Source of the DNA: Stenotrophomonas sp. 57
Lineage (GTDB): Bacteria > Pseudomonadota > Gammaproteobacteria > Xanthomonadales > Xanthomonadaceae
Assembly (NCBI RefSeq): GCF_030291075.1
Contig: NZ_CP127407.1
Span: 1,982,001-2,046,000, forward strand
Direction of reading: 5' to 3'
Length of the DNA stretch: 64,000 nucleotides
The notes below the pieces were generated by a model, which was given only the letters and a program-made list of their open reading frames with translations, was not told the DNA's origin and searched no databases. How positions within the stretch are numbered: position 1 is the first letter of the stretch; every line of letters begins with the position of its first letter. Positions 34,111-43,353 of the stretch are shown in pieces. Both the position numbers and the translations under genes were made by a program.

Positions 34111-35586
34111 TCAGGGGGACTTGGCCAGCTTGCTGTTGCGGATGCCGTAGCCCAGGTAGATCAGCAGGCCGAGCAGCGTCCAGCCCACGAACAGGTGCCA
34201 GTGCACCACGAACGCCTGCCAGAACAGGAACAGGCAGGTGGCCGCGCCCAGCGGGCAGATGATCCACACCATCGGTACGCGGAACGGGCGATGGATCTCC
34301 GGCTTGGAATAGCGCAGCACGAGCACGCCGATGCAGACCGTGGCGAAGGCCAGCAGGGTGCCCATCGACACCAGTTCACCCAGCACGTTCAGCGGCACCA
34401 GGCCAGCCAGCGCGGCGGCGATCACGCCGACCACGATGGTGGCCACATACGGGGTGCGGAAGCGGGTGTGGACCTTGCCGAAGAACTTCGGCAGCAGGCC
34501 GTCGCGGGAAATGGTGTAGGCGATGCGGGTCTGGCCCATCATCATCACCAGCACCACCGAGGACAGGCCGGCGATGGCGCCGATTTCCACGAACGTCTTC
34601 AGCCAGGACAGGGTCGGGTAGGGTTCCAGTGCGGTGGCCACCGGCTTGTCGGTGCCCAGCAGGTGATACGGCATCATGCCGGTCAGCACCGCGCAGACGA
34701 TGATGTAGACGATGGTGCACACGGCCAGCGAGCCGAGCAGGCCGATCGGCATGTTGCGCTGCGGGTCCTTGGTTTCACCGGCGGCGGTGGAGACCGCATC
34801 GAAACCGATGTAGGCGAAGAACACGATGGTGGCCGCACGGAACACGCCGCTCCAGCCGAACTCACCCGGCACGCCGGTGTTTTCCGGGATGAACGGCTGC
34901 CAGTTGGCCGGGTCGATGTGGGCCGCGCCGATGCCGATGAACAGGCAGATGACAGTGACCTTGATCGCCACGATGATCGCGTTGACGAAGGCCGACTGGG
35001 TCACGCCCACGTACAGCAGGCCGGACACCGCCGCCACGATCAGCACCGCTGGCAGGTTGAACAGCTTGCCGGAGGCGATGAACTCGCTGCCTGTCCAGGC
35101 GATGGGCGCTGCGCTGAGTGCATCCGGGAACGGCATGTGCAGCGTGGTGGTGATGAAGCTGATCAGGTAGGCCGACCAGCCCACCGCGACCGAGGCCGAA
35201 GCGAACAGGTATTCCAGCACCAGGCACCAGCCGATGAACCAGGCCATGCCTTCGCCGAGGGTGGCGTAGGAGTACGAATAGGCGCTGCCGGAGACCGGCA
35301 TCATTGCCGCGAACTCGGCATAGCACAGGCCCGCCAGGGCGCAGGCGAAACCGGCAATCACGAACGACAGCATGACTGCCGGGCCGGCATGGTTGGCCGC
35401 GGCCTGGCCGGTCAGCACGAAGATACCTGCGCCGATCACCGCACCCACGCCAAGCAGGATGAGGTGTTTAGCCGTGAGGGTCCGTTTCAACGTGGCTTCG
35501 CCGTCCAGGCTGCCTTCGATGGGTTCGCCAGCATCGACGTGCCCGGCCGGTTCAACCGGCTTGACCCTCAACAGAGCTTTCAGCAT
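34111..35586 (-). CDS. APC-superfamily amino acid permease (cationic amino acid transporter type)
   Basis: The 491-residue product starts MLKALLRVKPVEPAGH, with TTAGGAAG upstream as RBS. It has the same signatures as its neighbour: GVGAVIGAGIFVLTGQAAANHAGP and VFFAYIGFDAVSTAAGETKDPQRNMPIG. About 12 membrane segments are visible after a roughly 30-residue cytoplasmic N terminus. A terminator separates it from the second permease, so the two may be separately transcribed. Substrate unknown. Confidence 0.9.
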   Translation of the reverse strand: MLKALLRVKPVEPAGHVDAGEPIEGSLDGEATLKRTLTAKHLILLGVGAVIGAGIFVLTGQAAANHAGPAVMLSFVIAGFACALAGLCYAEFAAMMPVSGSAYSYSYATLGEGMAWFIGWCLVLEYLFASASVAVGWSAYLISFITTTLHMPFPDALSAAPIAWTGSEFIASGKLFNLPAVLIVAAVSGLLYVGVTQSAFVNAIIVAIKVTVICLFIGIGAAHIDPANWQPFIPENTGVPGEFGWSGVFRAATIVFFAYIGFDAVSTAAGETKDPQRNMPIGLLGSLAVCTIVYIIVCAVLTGMMPYHLLGTDKPVATALEPYPTLSWLKTFVEIGAIAGLSSVVLVMMMGQTRIAYTISRDGLLPKFFGKVHTRFRTPYVATIVVGVIAAALAGLVPLNVLGELVSMGTLLAFATVCIGVLVLRYSKPEIHRPFRVPMVWIICPLGAATCLFLFWQAFVVHWHLFVGWTLLGLLIYLGYGIRNSKLAKSP

Positions 35587-35764
35587 GCAGTACTTCCTAA
35601 TGATCGGATGGGGTGGACCGCCGATACGTTGCCGGCAACCCTGGAATGGTGAAGGCCGCGCGAACGGCCCGCTGTACCTTAGCCAAAGCTGAAGCCAACG
35701 CACAAGCGCAATCGCAACAATGAACGGCGATAATGAGCAGTCATGTTCCTGATCCCGCCCATTC

Positions 35765-36334
35765 ATGAGCCAGACCGCCGAAACCCTTGCCGTGCTTGAC
35801 GATCGCCTGCGTGGCCTGTTGCGGGACTATGCCCGCCGCGTGCCGGCCCACGACGCACTGGCTGCCGAATTCGGCACATTGCTGGATGATCCGGAAGATG
35901 CGTTCCGGCGCGAACGGCTGGCCGGCCACTTCACTGCCAGCTGCTGGCTGGTCAGTGCCGACGGCCAGCGCCTGCTCCTGACCCACCACCGCAAGCTGCA
36001 GCGCTGGCTGCAGCTGGGCGGCCACGCCGACGGCGACCGCGACCTGGCCCGGGTCGCGCTGAAGGAGGCGGAAGAGGAGTCCGACCTGAGCGGCCTGGTG
36101 CTGGAAGACCCTGCCATCTTCGACATCGACAAGCACTGGATTCCGGAACGCAAGGACGTGCCGGGACACTGGCACTACGACGTGCGTTTCGTGATCCGCG
36201 CGCTCGGTGGCGAGGCCTTCGTGCTCAGCGAGGAATCGCTGGACCTGGCCTGGCGGCCGGTGGACGAGGTCGCGGCCGACCCGGAATCGGACGAATCGAT
36301 GCAGCGCATGGCGCGCCGGTGGTTGGCGCGCTAG
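35765..36334 (+). CDS. Nudix hydrolase
   Basis: The 189-residue protein contains the Nudix box around GGHADGDRDLARVALKEAEEESDL, about residues 85-108. The essential E-E-x-E-E core is present as KEAEEE, but the first Glu of the consensus is replaced by Arg, the Arg of REU by Lys, and the late Gly by Asp. It probably hydrolyses a nucleoside diphosphate derivative; the substrate cannot be inferred. It stands alone between the permeases and serA. Confidence 0.85.
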   Translation: MSQTAETLAVLDDRLRGLLRDYARRVPAHDALAAEFGTLLDDPEDAFRRERLAGHFTASCWLVSADGQRLLLTHHRKLQRWLQLGGHADGDRDLARVALKEAEEESDLSGLVLEDPAIFDIDKHWIPERKDVPGHWHYDVRFVIRALGGEAFVLSEESLDLAWRPVDEVAADPESDESMQRMARRWLAR

Positions 36335-36340
36335 TAACCT

Positions 36341-36406
36341 GCAGAGCCGAGCCGATGCTCGGCTCGATGCCGGCCGGAACCGCAGCCGGGCATGGGCTCG
36401 GCTCTA
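36341..36406. repeat. SMAG-type palindromic repeat (GCAG...CTAC dimer)
   Basis: GCAGAGCCGAGC (a variant of GTAG) begins the element and GGGCTCGGCTCTAC ends it. It lies between the convergent Nudix and serA genes. Confidence 0.85.
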
Positions 36407-36428
36407 CAAGTGCAAGGCGGGGTCCGCG

Positions 36429-37670
36429 TCAATACAGGATGCGCGTGCGCAGCGTGCCCGGAATCGCGGCCAGTTCGTCACGCACGGCGGCGGCCTGTTC
36501 CTCGCTGGCGGTGATGTCGATCACCACGTAACCCACCTTCGGGTCGGTGCGCAGGAACTGGCCATCGATGTTGACGTTGTGCCGCGAGAAGATCTCGTTG
36601 ACCTTGGACAGCACGCCCGGCACGTTCTGGTGGATGTGCAGCAGGCGCAGGCTGTCGGCGTGCTCCGGCAGGGTCACTTCCGGGAAGTTGACCGCCGACA
36701 GGGTGCTGCCGTTGTCGCTGTAGCGCACCAGCTTGGCCGCCACTTCCACACCGATGTTGTCCTGCGCCTCCAGCGTGCTGCCGCCCACGTGCGGGGTCAG
36801 GATCACGTTGTCGTGGCGGGTCAGCGGCGATTCGAAGATATCGCCGTTGCCCTTCGGCTCGACCGGGAACACGTCCAGCGCGGCGCCGCCGACGTGGCCG
36901 CTGGCCAGCGCGGCATCCAGCGCATCGATGTCGACCACGGTGCCGCGTGCGGCATTGATCAGGTGCGCACCCTTGCGCATCCTGGCCAGCTCGGTGCTGC
37001 CGATCATCCACTGCGTGGACGGGGTTTCCGGCACGTGCAGGGTGACGATGTCGGCGCGCGCCAGCAGGTCGTCCAGGCTGGCGGCGGCACGGGCATTGCC
37101 CAGCGCCAGCTTGGTTTCCACGTCGTGGAAGATCACCTGCATGCCCAGCGATTCGGCCAGCACGCCGACCTGGGTGCCGATGTGGCCGTAGCCGATGATG
37201 CCCAGGGTCTTGCCGCGCACCTCATGGCTGCCGCTGGCCGACTTCGACCAGCCGCCGCGATGGCATTCGGCATTCTTCTGCGGAATGCCGCGGGTCAGCA
37301 TGATTGCTTCGGCGATCACCAGCTCGGCCACGCTGCGGGTATTGGAGTAGGGCGCGTTGAACACCGGGATGCCGGCCAGCTCGGCCGCGTCCAGGTCGAC
37401 CTGGTTGGTGCCGATGCAGAAGCAGCCCACCGCGATGAGGCGCTTGGCCTCGGCCAGTACCTCAGCGCTGAGCTGGGTGCGCGAACGGATGCCGACGATG
37501 TGCGCCTCGGCGATGCGCGCCTTCAGTTCGTCCTCGGGCAGCGCCTTGGTGTGCGCTTCGATCTGGCTGTAGCCGGCGGCGCTGAACACCTCCACGGCGG
37601 TCTGGCTGACCCCCTCCAGCAACAGCACGCGGATATCCTGCTTCGGGAACGAGGTCTTCTTCGGCGACAT
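36429..37670 (-). CDS. serA: D-3-phosphoglycerate dehydrogenase
   Basis: SerA oxidises 3-phosphoglycerate in the first step of serine synthesis. The 413-residue product matches E. coli SerA in length. It has the NAD-binding GIIGYGHIGTQVG, the catalytic ARGTVVDIDAL Arg region, the active-site HVGGSTLEAQ His, and a C-terminal ACT domain (LLHIHQNVPGVLSKVNEIF) for serine feedback. The start MSPKKTSFPKQD is at 37670. It is divergent from a D-2-hydroxyglutarate dehydrogenase-like gene, which is functionally meaningful because SerA enzymes also reduce 2-oxoglutarate. Confidence 0.95.
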   Translation of the reverse strand: MSPKKTSFPKQDIRVLLLEGVSQTAVEVFSAAGYSQIEAHTKALPEDELKARIAEAHIVGIRSRTQLSAEVLAEAKRLIAVGCFCIGTNQVDLDAAELAGIPVFNAPYSNTRSVAELVIAEAIMLTRGIPQKNAECHRGGWSKSASGSHEVRGKTLGIIGYGHIGTQVGVLAESLGMQVIFHDVETKLALGNARAAASLDDLLARADIVTLHVPETPSTQWMIGSTELARMRKGAHLINAARGTVVDIDALDAALASGHVGGAALDVFPVEPKGNGDIFESPLTRHDNVILTPHVGGSTLEAQDNIGVEVAAKLVRYSDNGSTLSAVNFPEVTLPEHADSLRLLHIHQNVPGVLSKVNEIFSRHNVNIDGQFLRTDPKVGYVVIDITASEEQAAAVRDELAAIPGTLRTRILY

Positions 37671-37839
37671 GGGGCAACACGGCCAGTGGGACAGGGGCCA
37701 ATCACTATGCCAGATCGCGACGCCCATGGTGCAGTGCGCAATTGGTTGCATCGGTAGCTATCTGCCTGCCTGCGGGGCTGGACGCTGGCGCGTGCCGCTG
37801 GCACGCTTGCCCGTTCTTCACGCCCCGCGCTGGACCGTC

Positions 37840-39228
37840 ATGACCGATTCCCGCATTGCCTCGCTGCAGCAGGCCTGTCCCGGCCTGAAGCTGAAGACCG
37901 ACCCGGCCGACCTGGAGCATTACGGGCGCGACTGGACCCGGCGCTGGACGCCGGCGCCACTGGTGATCGCGTTGCCGGCCACGGTCGAGGAAGTACAGGC
38001 GGTGATGCGCTGGAGTGCCGAGCATGGCGTGGCGGTGGTGCCGTCCGGCGGCCGTACCGGCCTGTCCGGTGGCGCAGTGGCGGCCAACGGCGAGCTGGTG
38101 CTCAGCCTGGAACGGATGAACAAGGCGCTGGCCTACGATGCGGTCGATCGCACGCTGGTGGTGCAGGCCGGGATGCCGCTGGAAGCCGTGCACAACGCTG
38201 CGCTGGACCACGGTCTGATCTACCCGGTCGATTTCGCCGCGCGCGGTTCCTGCTCGATCGGCGGCAACATCGCCACCAATGCCGGTGGCATCCGGGTGAT
38301 CCGCTACGGCAACACCCGTGAATGGATCGCCGGCCTGAAGGTGGTCACCGCCAGCGGCGAGTTGCTGGAGCTCAACAAGGGCCTGATCAAGAACTCCAGC
38401 GGCTATGACTTCCGCCAGCTGCTGATTGGTTCGGAAGGCACGTTGGGCGTGATCGTCGAGGCGACGGTGAAGCTGACCGATCCGCCGCCGGCCAGCAACG
38501 TGATGCTGCTGGCACTGCCCAGCTTCGAAGTGCTGATGCAGGTGTTCGCCGCGTTCCGCGCGCGCCTGCAGCTGCAGGCCTTCGAGTTCTTCACCGACCG
38601 GGCGCTGGAGCATGTGCTTGCCCATGGCGCGCAGGCGCCGTTCGACGAAGTGCATCCGTACTACGTGGTGACCGAATTCGCCGCCAATGACGAGGCCCAG
38701 GAGGCGGCGGCGATGGCGGCCTTCGAGGACTGCATGGGCAATGGCTGGGTCAGCGACGGGGTGATCAGTGCCAGCGATGCCCAGGCCGCCCAGCTCTGGC
38801 GCCTGCGCGAAGGCATCACCGAATCGCTGGCGCGCTACAAACCCTACAAGAACGACGTCTCGGTACGGATCTCGGCGATGCCGGCGTTCCTGGCCGAAAC
38901 CCAGGCACTGATCGGGCAGGCCTACCCGCACTTCGATGTGGTGTGGTTCGGCCATATCGGCGACGGCAACCTGCACATCAACGTGCTCAAGCCGGATGAC
39001 ACCAGCGACGCCGATTTCGTGGCGCAGTGCGAGCAGGTGACCAAGCTGCTGGCGCAGGTGCTGGCGCGCTTCGATGGCAGCATTTCGGCTGAACACGGCA
39101 TCGGCCTGGTCAAGAAGGGCTACCTGGGCAGCACCCGCGGCCCAGCCGAGATCGCCCTGATGAAGGCAGTCAAACATGCGTTCGATCCCCAAGCGCGGCT
39201 GAATCCCGGCAAGCTGTTCGACGTCTGA
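37840..39228 (+). CDS. FAD-binding oxidoreductase, probable D-2-hydroxyglutarate dehydrogenase
   Basis: The 462-residue protein has an FAD-binding PCMH domain (VVPSGGRTGLSGGAV, GSCSIGGNIATNAGG, IGSEGTLGVI) and a C-terminal FAD oxidase domain with FGHIGDGNLHINV and SAEHGIGLVKKGYLG. This set is shared by D-lactate and D-2-hydroxyglutarate dehydrogenases. Position next to serA favours D-2-hydroxyglutarate, because in Pseudomonas stutzeri this enzyme was shown to recycle the D-2-hydroxyglutarate made by SerA. D-lactate or glycolate oxidation remains possible. Confidence 0.85.
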   Translation: MTDSRIASLQQACPGLKLKTDPADLEHYGRDWTRRWTPAPLVIALPATVEEVQAVMRWSAEHGVAVVPSGGRTGLSGGAVAANGELVLSLERMNKALAYDAVDRTLVVQAGMPLEAVHNAALDHGLIYPVDFAARGSCSIGGNIATNAGGIRVIRYGNTREWIAGLKVVTASGELLELNKGLIKNSSGYDFRQLLIGSEGTLGVIVEATVKLTDPPPASNVMLLALPSFEVLMQVFAAFRARLQLQAFEFFTDRALEHVLAHGAQAPFDEVHPYYVVTEFAANDEAQEAAAMAAFEDCMGNGWVSDGVISASDAQAAQLWRLREGITESLARYKPYKNDVSVRISAMPAFLAETQALIGQAYPHFDVVWFGHIGDGNLHINVLKPDDTSDADFVAQCEQVTKLLAQVLARFDGSISAEHGIGLVKKGYLGSTRGPAEIALMKAVKHAFDPQARLNPGKLFDV

Positions 39229-39290
39229 GCCGGGAAATTCCTTCACGCACCCGCTACGCTCCCCGCATCCCAACAACCGGCTTCGAACCG

Positions 39291-39590
39291 ATGACCCGTC
39301 CGCTTCTGCTGCTTGCCCTGCTGTCCCTGCCGCTGGCCGGCTTCGCTTCCAGCTTTGCCGGGACCTCGGCCGGTTCGGCCACCGGTGCATCTTCCGGCTC
39401 CTCGGGCAGCAGCTCGGGTGATGACAAGGTGGTGCTTGCCGCACGCGACGATGCCGCCGCATTCGTTGCCAGCGACGGCCAGATCCGGGGCGCGCGCCTG
39501 CAGGCCGCGCTGGTCCACCTGCGCGAGCAGAGCACCGCCGCACAGCAGCAGAGCGATCTGGAACTGGCCCGCGCGCTGCTGGCGCGTTGA
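39291..39590 (+). CDS. DUF2388-type small secreted protein
   Basis: The 99-residue product has a signal peptide ending near GFASS, a Ser/Gly-rich linker, then KVVLAARDDAAAFVASDGQIRGARLQAAL, the conserved block of DUF2388 proteins known mainly from Pseudomonas. Function unknown. It is ten bases upstream of the DUF4105 gene, a neighbour relation that I recall from pseudomonads as well. Confidence 0.75.
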   Translation: MTRPLLLLALLSLPLAGFASSFAGTSAGSATGASSGSSGSSSGDDKVVLAARDDAAAFVASDGQIRGARLQAALVHLREQSTAAQQQSDLELARALLAR

Positions 39591-39600
39591 TCCAGGCGGC

Positions 39601-41454
39601 ATGACCTCTGCGTCATCGCTTTCTGTAGCGCCGAGCCATGCTCGGCTGGGCGCCAGGCGCCGATGGGTGGTTACAGCAGCCACGCATGGCGTGGCTCTAC
39701 TGCTGACCGCTCACGTCGCGCACGCAGCTGATCGCCTGGAGCTCGATCCGTCCGGTCTCGATCCGGCACAGCGGCGGCTCGCCAGCCAGGCCCTGGCCGA
39801 CGTGCAGGCGCTGTTGCCCGATGGCCTGCTGCGCGCATTGCCGGCACAGGTCCAGGTGGCCTGGCGCGATGATCTTCCTGCCCACGTGCATGGCCGTGCC
39901 TTCGCCGGTGGCATCGCGCTGCGCGGCGATCTGCTGGACGACAGTGCGCCCGGCGCCCGCCGTGCGCGGCGCAGCGCCCTGGTGCACGAGCTGACCCACA
40001 TTGCCGACCGTGGCGGCGCAAACTGGTCGCGCAGCGCACGCTGGCGCGACCTCGCGGGCTGGCAACGCAAGCCCTGGCATCTGGGCCGTGGCGGTAACGA
40101 GTTCCGTGACCGCAGTCCCGATGCCTACGAGCTCGAAGGCCCGGCCGAATACCTGGCGGTGAACGCCGAGCATTTCGTGCTCGACGGCGAGTTCGCCTGC
40201 CGGCGTCCGGCATTGGCGCAGTGGTACCAGGCGCATTTCGGAACACCGCCGTCGCTGCCACAGCCGCAGTGCTCCACGACGCTGCCCTTGCTGCAGGCCG
40301 AATCGGAGGAGGGCGCTGCATCGCTGCTGCAGCTCGACCCGGCGCACGTCTACGCGGTGGACTACCTGTTCGCCGAAGGCAGTGCGCAGCCGATGAGTCG
40401 CTGGGGCCACAGCATGCTGCGGCTGGTGATCTGCAAGCCGGGTCGCCCCCTGGGCCCGGATTGCCGGCTTGATCTCGAGTACCACCGCGTGCTGTCGTTC
40501 CGCGCGTTCGTCGGTGACGTGCAGATTTCCAACTGGCGTGGACTGACCGGCGGCTATCCCTCGCGGCTGTTCGTGCTGCCGCTGCAGCAGGTGGTGGACG
40601 AGTACACCAAGGTCGAGCTGCGCGGGCTGCAGTCGTTGCCGCTGCAGCTGGACCGCAGCGAAATCCCCAGCCTGCTCGAGCGCATCGCGCAGGTGCACTG
40701 GAGCTATGACGGGCGCTACTACTTCATCAGCAACAACTGCGCCGTGGAAACGGCCAAGCTGCTGCAGGCGGGCGTTCCGCGGCTGGGCGAGGCCGGGTTG
40801 GCCCAGCTGAGCCCGCGTGGCCTGAAGCGGCGACTGATGCGGCTGGACGTGCTCGACGAGCAGGTGCTGGCCGACCGCAGCGCAGCGCAGGCACAGGGGT
40901 ATTACTTTGCTTCGGCGCGCGACCACTACCAGCAGCTGTTCGCAGTGGCAGCGGGGCAGCTGGCCTTGCCCGCCCGTGATGTGCGTGCCTGGTTGCAGCT
41001 GCCTGCACAGCAACGGGCACCGTGGCTGCTGAAAGGCGACCTGCGCGCCAGTGCCGGTCTGCTGTTGCTGGAACAGGCTGCACAGCGGCGCGCCGAGCTG
41101 CGCGCGCGTGACGTGCTCAAGCGGCAGCTGCTGGCTGCACCGGACAGTGCGGAAACCCGCAGCCTGCGCGGGCTGCTGGAGCAGAGCGGGCAGTGGTTGC
41201 GGCCGGGGACGCTGCTGCAGGACAGAGGCTATGGGTTGCCGCTGGGCGACGAGCAGGCCCTGCTGTCCGAGGCGGTGGCCACTGCCAGTGCGCAGGCCGT
41301 ACCGGCCTGGCAGGCGTTGCGCGTGCAGCTGCGGCAGCAGCTGCCGGCCAGGCAGCGCGACGAGATGGATGCGATCGATGCCAACCTGGCCGAAGTCGGT
41401 GTGCATCTGCGCGAGCAGGCAGCGGCGCCGGCTACTGGCGCGGCAGCTCGATGA
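39601..41454 (+). CDS. Secreted DUF4105-domain protein (Lnb N-terminal-like) with a metalloprotease-like N-terminal region
   Basis: From ATG 39601 the 617-residue protein has a signal sequence whose hydrophobic part (HGVALLLTAHVAHA) is encoded by a SMAG repeat pair. The N-terminal part contains ALVHELTHIADRGG, an HExxH-type zinc motif. The middle (about 240-450) is DUF4105 with WGHSMLRLV and YYFISNNCAVETAKLL, the His and Cys expected of a papain-like fold. The tail is helical. The true start is uncertain because the repeat covers the first 30 codons. It overlaps the 3' end of the convergent sensor kinase gene by 23 bases. Confidence 0.75.
   Translation: MTSASSLSVAPSHARLGARRRWVVTAATHGVALLLTAHVAHAADRLELDPSGLDPAQRRLASQALADVQALLPDGLLRALPAQVQVAWRDDLPAHVHGRAFAGGIALRGDLLDDSAPGARRARRSALVHELTHIADRGGANWSRSARWRDLAGWQRKPWHLGRGGNEFRDRSPDAYELEGPAEYLAVNAEHFVLDGEFACRRPALAQWYQAHFGTPPSLPQPQCSTTLPLLQAESEEGAASLLQLDPAHVYAVDYLFAEGSAQPMSRWGHSMLRLVICKPGRPLGPDCRLDLEYHRVLSFRAFVGDVQISNWRGLTGGYPSRLFVLPLQQVVDEYTKVELRGLQSLPLQLDRSEIPSLLERIAQVHWSYDGRYYFISNNCAVETAKLLQAGVPRLGEAGLAQLSPRGLKRRLMRLDVLDEQVLADRSAAQAQGYYFASARDHYQQLFAVAAGQLALPARDVRAWLQLPAQQRAPWLLKGDLRASAGLLLLEQAAQRRAELRARDVLKRQLLAAPDSAETRSLRGLLEQSGQWLRPGTLLQDRGYGLPLGDEQALLSEAVATASAQAVPAWQALRVQLRQQLPARQRDEMDAIDANLAEVGVHLREQAAAPATGAAAR
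39625..39700. repeat. SMAG dimer lying inside the 5' end of a coding region
   Basis: GTAGCGCCGAGCCATGCTCG opens the element and CCACGCATGGCGTGG plus CTCTAC closes it, the same GTAG...CTAC layout as the intergenic dimers. It lies within codons 9-34 of the gene starting at 39601. Confidence 0.8.
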
Positions 41455-42508
41455 CGAAGCGGCTGCCGCCGGCGCTGCCGGGCGTGCAGTAAACGCGGCC
41501 GCCATGTGCATCGGCGATGGCCTTGACCACCGCCAGGCCCAGTCCGCTGCCGCCGCCCTGGCGCGAGCGCGAGCCATCGGCGCGCATGAACGGAGTGAAG
41601 ATGTCGGTGTGAAGTTCCGGGTCGATGCCCGGACCTTCGTCTTCGATTGCCACCTGCACGTGTCCGGGCGTGTCATGCACGGCAATCCTCACCTTGCCCG
41701 GGCTGGCGTAGCGGCGCGCGTTCTCCAGCAGTGCCAGCAGGGCCTGGCGGAGTCGGGTCGGGTCGCAGTGCGCGGCGTGTTCCTCGCGGCTGGTTTCCAG
41801 TTCCAGCACGAAGCCGGCGGCGCGGAACTGCGGATCGACCAGGGTCATCACCGAATGCACTTCGGCCACCACATCGGTGCGCGCGCGCCGTACATCCAGC
41901 CTGGCGTTGTCGGACAGGCTCAGCACTCGCAGGTCCTCGATCAGGCGTGACAGGCCTTCGACCTGGGCCAGCAGGCTGCGGAACTGCGTTTCGTCGGGCT
42001 GGAATACCCCTTCCGCCAGGCCCTGCAGGCGACCGCGCAGGATCGTCACCGGTGTCCGCAGTTCATGGGCGATGGCCGCATGCCACATCGCACGCTCGCT
42101 CTCCATGTGCTGCAGGCGGCGCGCCATTGCATTGAAGTCCTCGACCAGGGTCGCGACCTCGCCCGGAGAATTCTCCTCGACGCTGGCGCGTGCGCCCAGG
42201 TCGCCGCCAGCAAGCGCACGCACGCTGTCCACCAGTGAATTCAAGGGTGACAGGATGCGATGGGCGAGACGGAACGAGGCGGCGATGGCCAGCGCCAGGC
42301 CGGTCAGGATCACCCCGACCATCCAGGCCAGCTCCGGCCCGGTCGGCAGCCAGCCTTCCGGCTCCTCGGTGCTGCCGGGGAAGAACTCGACCAGTACCGC
42401 ATACAGCAGCCAGGACGACAGGATCATCATCACGATGACGCCGATCACCATCAGCGACATCGAGACGATGATGTGGCGGCTGAGCCCGGAGCGGCGCAGG
42501 CGGCCCAT
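41432..42508 (-). CDS. smeSy: Sensor histidine kinase of the SmeYZ efflux system (SmeSy-type)
   Basis: The 358-residue kinase has two membrane segments (about 13-40 and 60-82) flanking a short periplasmic loop, a HAMP linker, the phospho-acceptor His in WHAAIAHELRTPVTIL, and the ATP-binding N, G1 and G2 boxes (LLENARRYA, DEGPGIDP, GGGSGLGLAVV). Its start overlaps the response-regulator stop by one base. The regulator-kinase pair divergent from a two-gene RND pump is the arrangement described for SmeSyRy-SmeYZ in S. maltophilia. Confidence 0.88.
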   Translation of the reverse strand: MGRLRRSGLSRHIIVSMSLMVIGVIVMMILSSWLLYAVLVEFFPGSTEEPEGWLPTGPELAWMVGVILTGLALAIAASFRLAHRILSPLNSLVDSVRALAGGDLGARASVEENSPGEVATLVEDFNAMARRLQHMESERAMWHAAIAHELRTPVTILRGRLQGLAEGVFQPDETQFRSLLAQVEGLSRLIEDLRVLSLSDNARLDVRRARTDVVAEVHSVMTLVDPQFRAAGFVLELETSREEHAAHCDPTRLRQALLALLENARRYASPGKVRIAVHDTPGHVQVAIEDEGPGIDPELHTDIFTPFMRADGSRSRQGGGSGLGLAVVKAIADAHGGRVYCTPGSAGGSRFVIELPRQ

Positions 42509-43224
42509 CAGCGGTCGGCCATCAACCGGTAGCCGACGCCGCGCACGCTGGCCGGCACATTGACCATGCCCACATCGTCCAGCTTGCGGCGCAGCTTGCT
42601 GACATGGCTGTCGACGGTGCGCTCAAGTGCTTCGCTTTCCGGAAGGCATTCGTGCATCAGCTCGCTGCGGCTGAAGATGCGCGACGGTGCCAGCGCCATG
42701 CAGTGCAGCAGCTTGAACTCGGTGAGGGTAAGCAGCACCTCGTGGCTGTAACCCTCGCCTTCCACGTGCACGGCATGGGTGGCCGAGTCGATCAGCAGCG
42801 GACCGACGCGCAGCGCGCTGGGGGCATCCACGCGCGAGGCGCGCAGCGTGCGCCGCAGCACTGCTCGCACGCGTGCCGCCACCTCGGCCGGATTGAATGG
42901 CTTGACCACGTAGTCGTCGGCGCCCATCCGCAGTGCGGTCAGCTTGTCCAGGTCCTGGTCCAGCGCGGTCAGCATGATCACCGGCGTTTCGCCGCGCTGG
43001 CGCAGCTGGGTCAGCACGCTCCAGCCGTCCAGCCGCGGCAGCTGCACATCCAGCAGGACCAGGTCGGGGCGGGCGCTGCGGTGCAGGTCCAGTGCGCTGT
43101 GGCCATCGGCGGCACGCAGGGTCCGTAGTCCTTCGCGCTCCAGATAGGCAGTGAGAATATCGGCGATCTCGGCCTCATCCTCGACGATCAGGACGAGGGC
43201 GGCGAGGGCAGGGGAGGCATGCAT
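42508..43224 (-). CDS. smeRy: OmpR-family response regulator of the SmeYZ efflux system (SmeRy-type)
   Basis: The 238-residue product (from MHASPALAALVLIVEDE) has a receiver domain with the acceptor Asp in VLLDVQLP, conserved TAL and Lys of YVVKPF, and a C-terminal winged helix ending SVRGVGYRLMADR. An alternative ATG at 43257 has a better-looking GGAG ribosome site and would add 11 residues. It is divergent from smeY, with about 100 bases of shared control region. Confidence 0.88.
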   Translation of the reverse strand: MHASPALAALVLIVEDEAEIADILTAYLEREGLRTLRAADGHSALDLHRSARPDLVLLDVQLPRLDGWSVLTQLRQRGETPVIMLTALDQDLDKLTALRMGADDYVVKPFNPAEVAARVRAVLRRTLRASRVDAPSALRVGPLLIDSATHAVHVEGEGYSHEVLLTLTEFKLLHCMALAPSRIFSRSELMHECLPESEALERTVDSHVSKLRRKLDDVGMVNVPASVRGVGYRLMADR

Positions 43225-43353
43225 GCAGGGGCGGGGCCTTAAGGTGCTTGCCTCCATCGTATCTCCACAGTTCCTCCATCGAAACCCCATCATCACCACG
43301 CACACTGCGCGCTTCAGAACCTATCCGCCGCCTGCGCGGCATTGTGCACAGCA

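Noticed and set aside
37710..37741. A serA promoter formed by TTGCGC and CATAGT on the minus strand
   Set aside because: The spacing of 26 bases is too long for a sigma-70 promoter.
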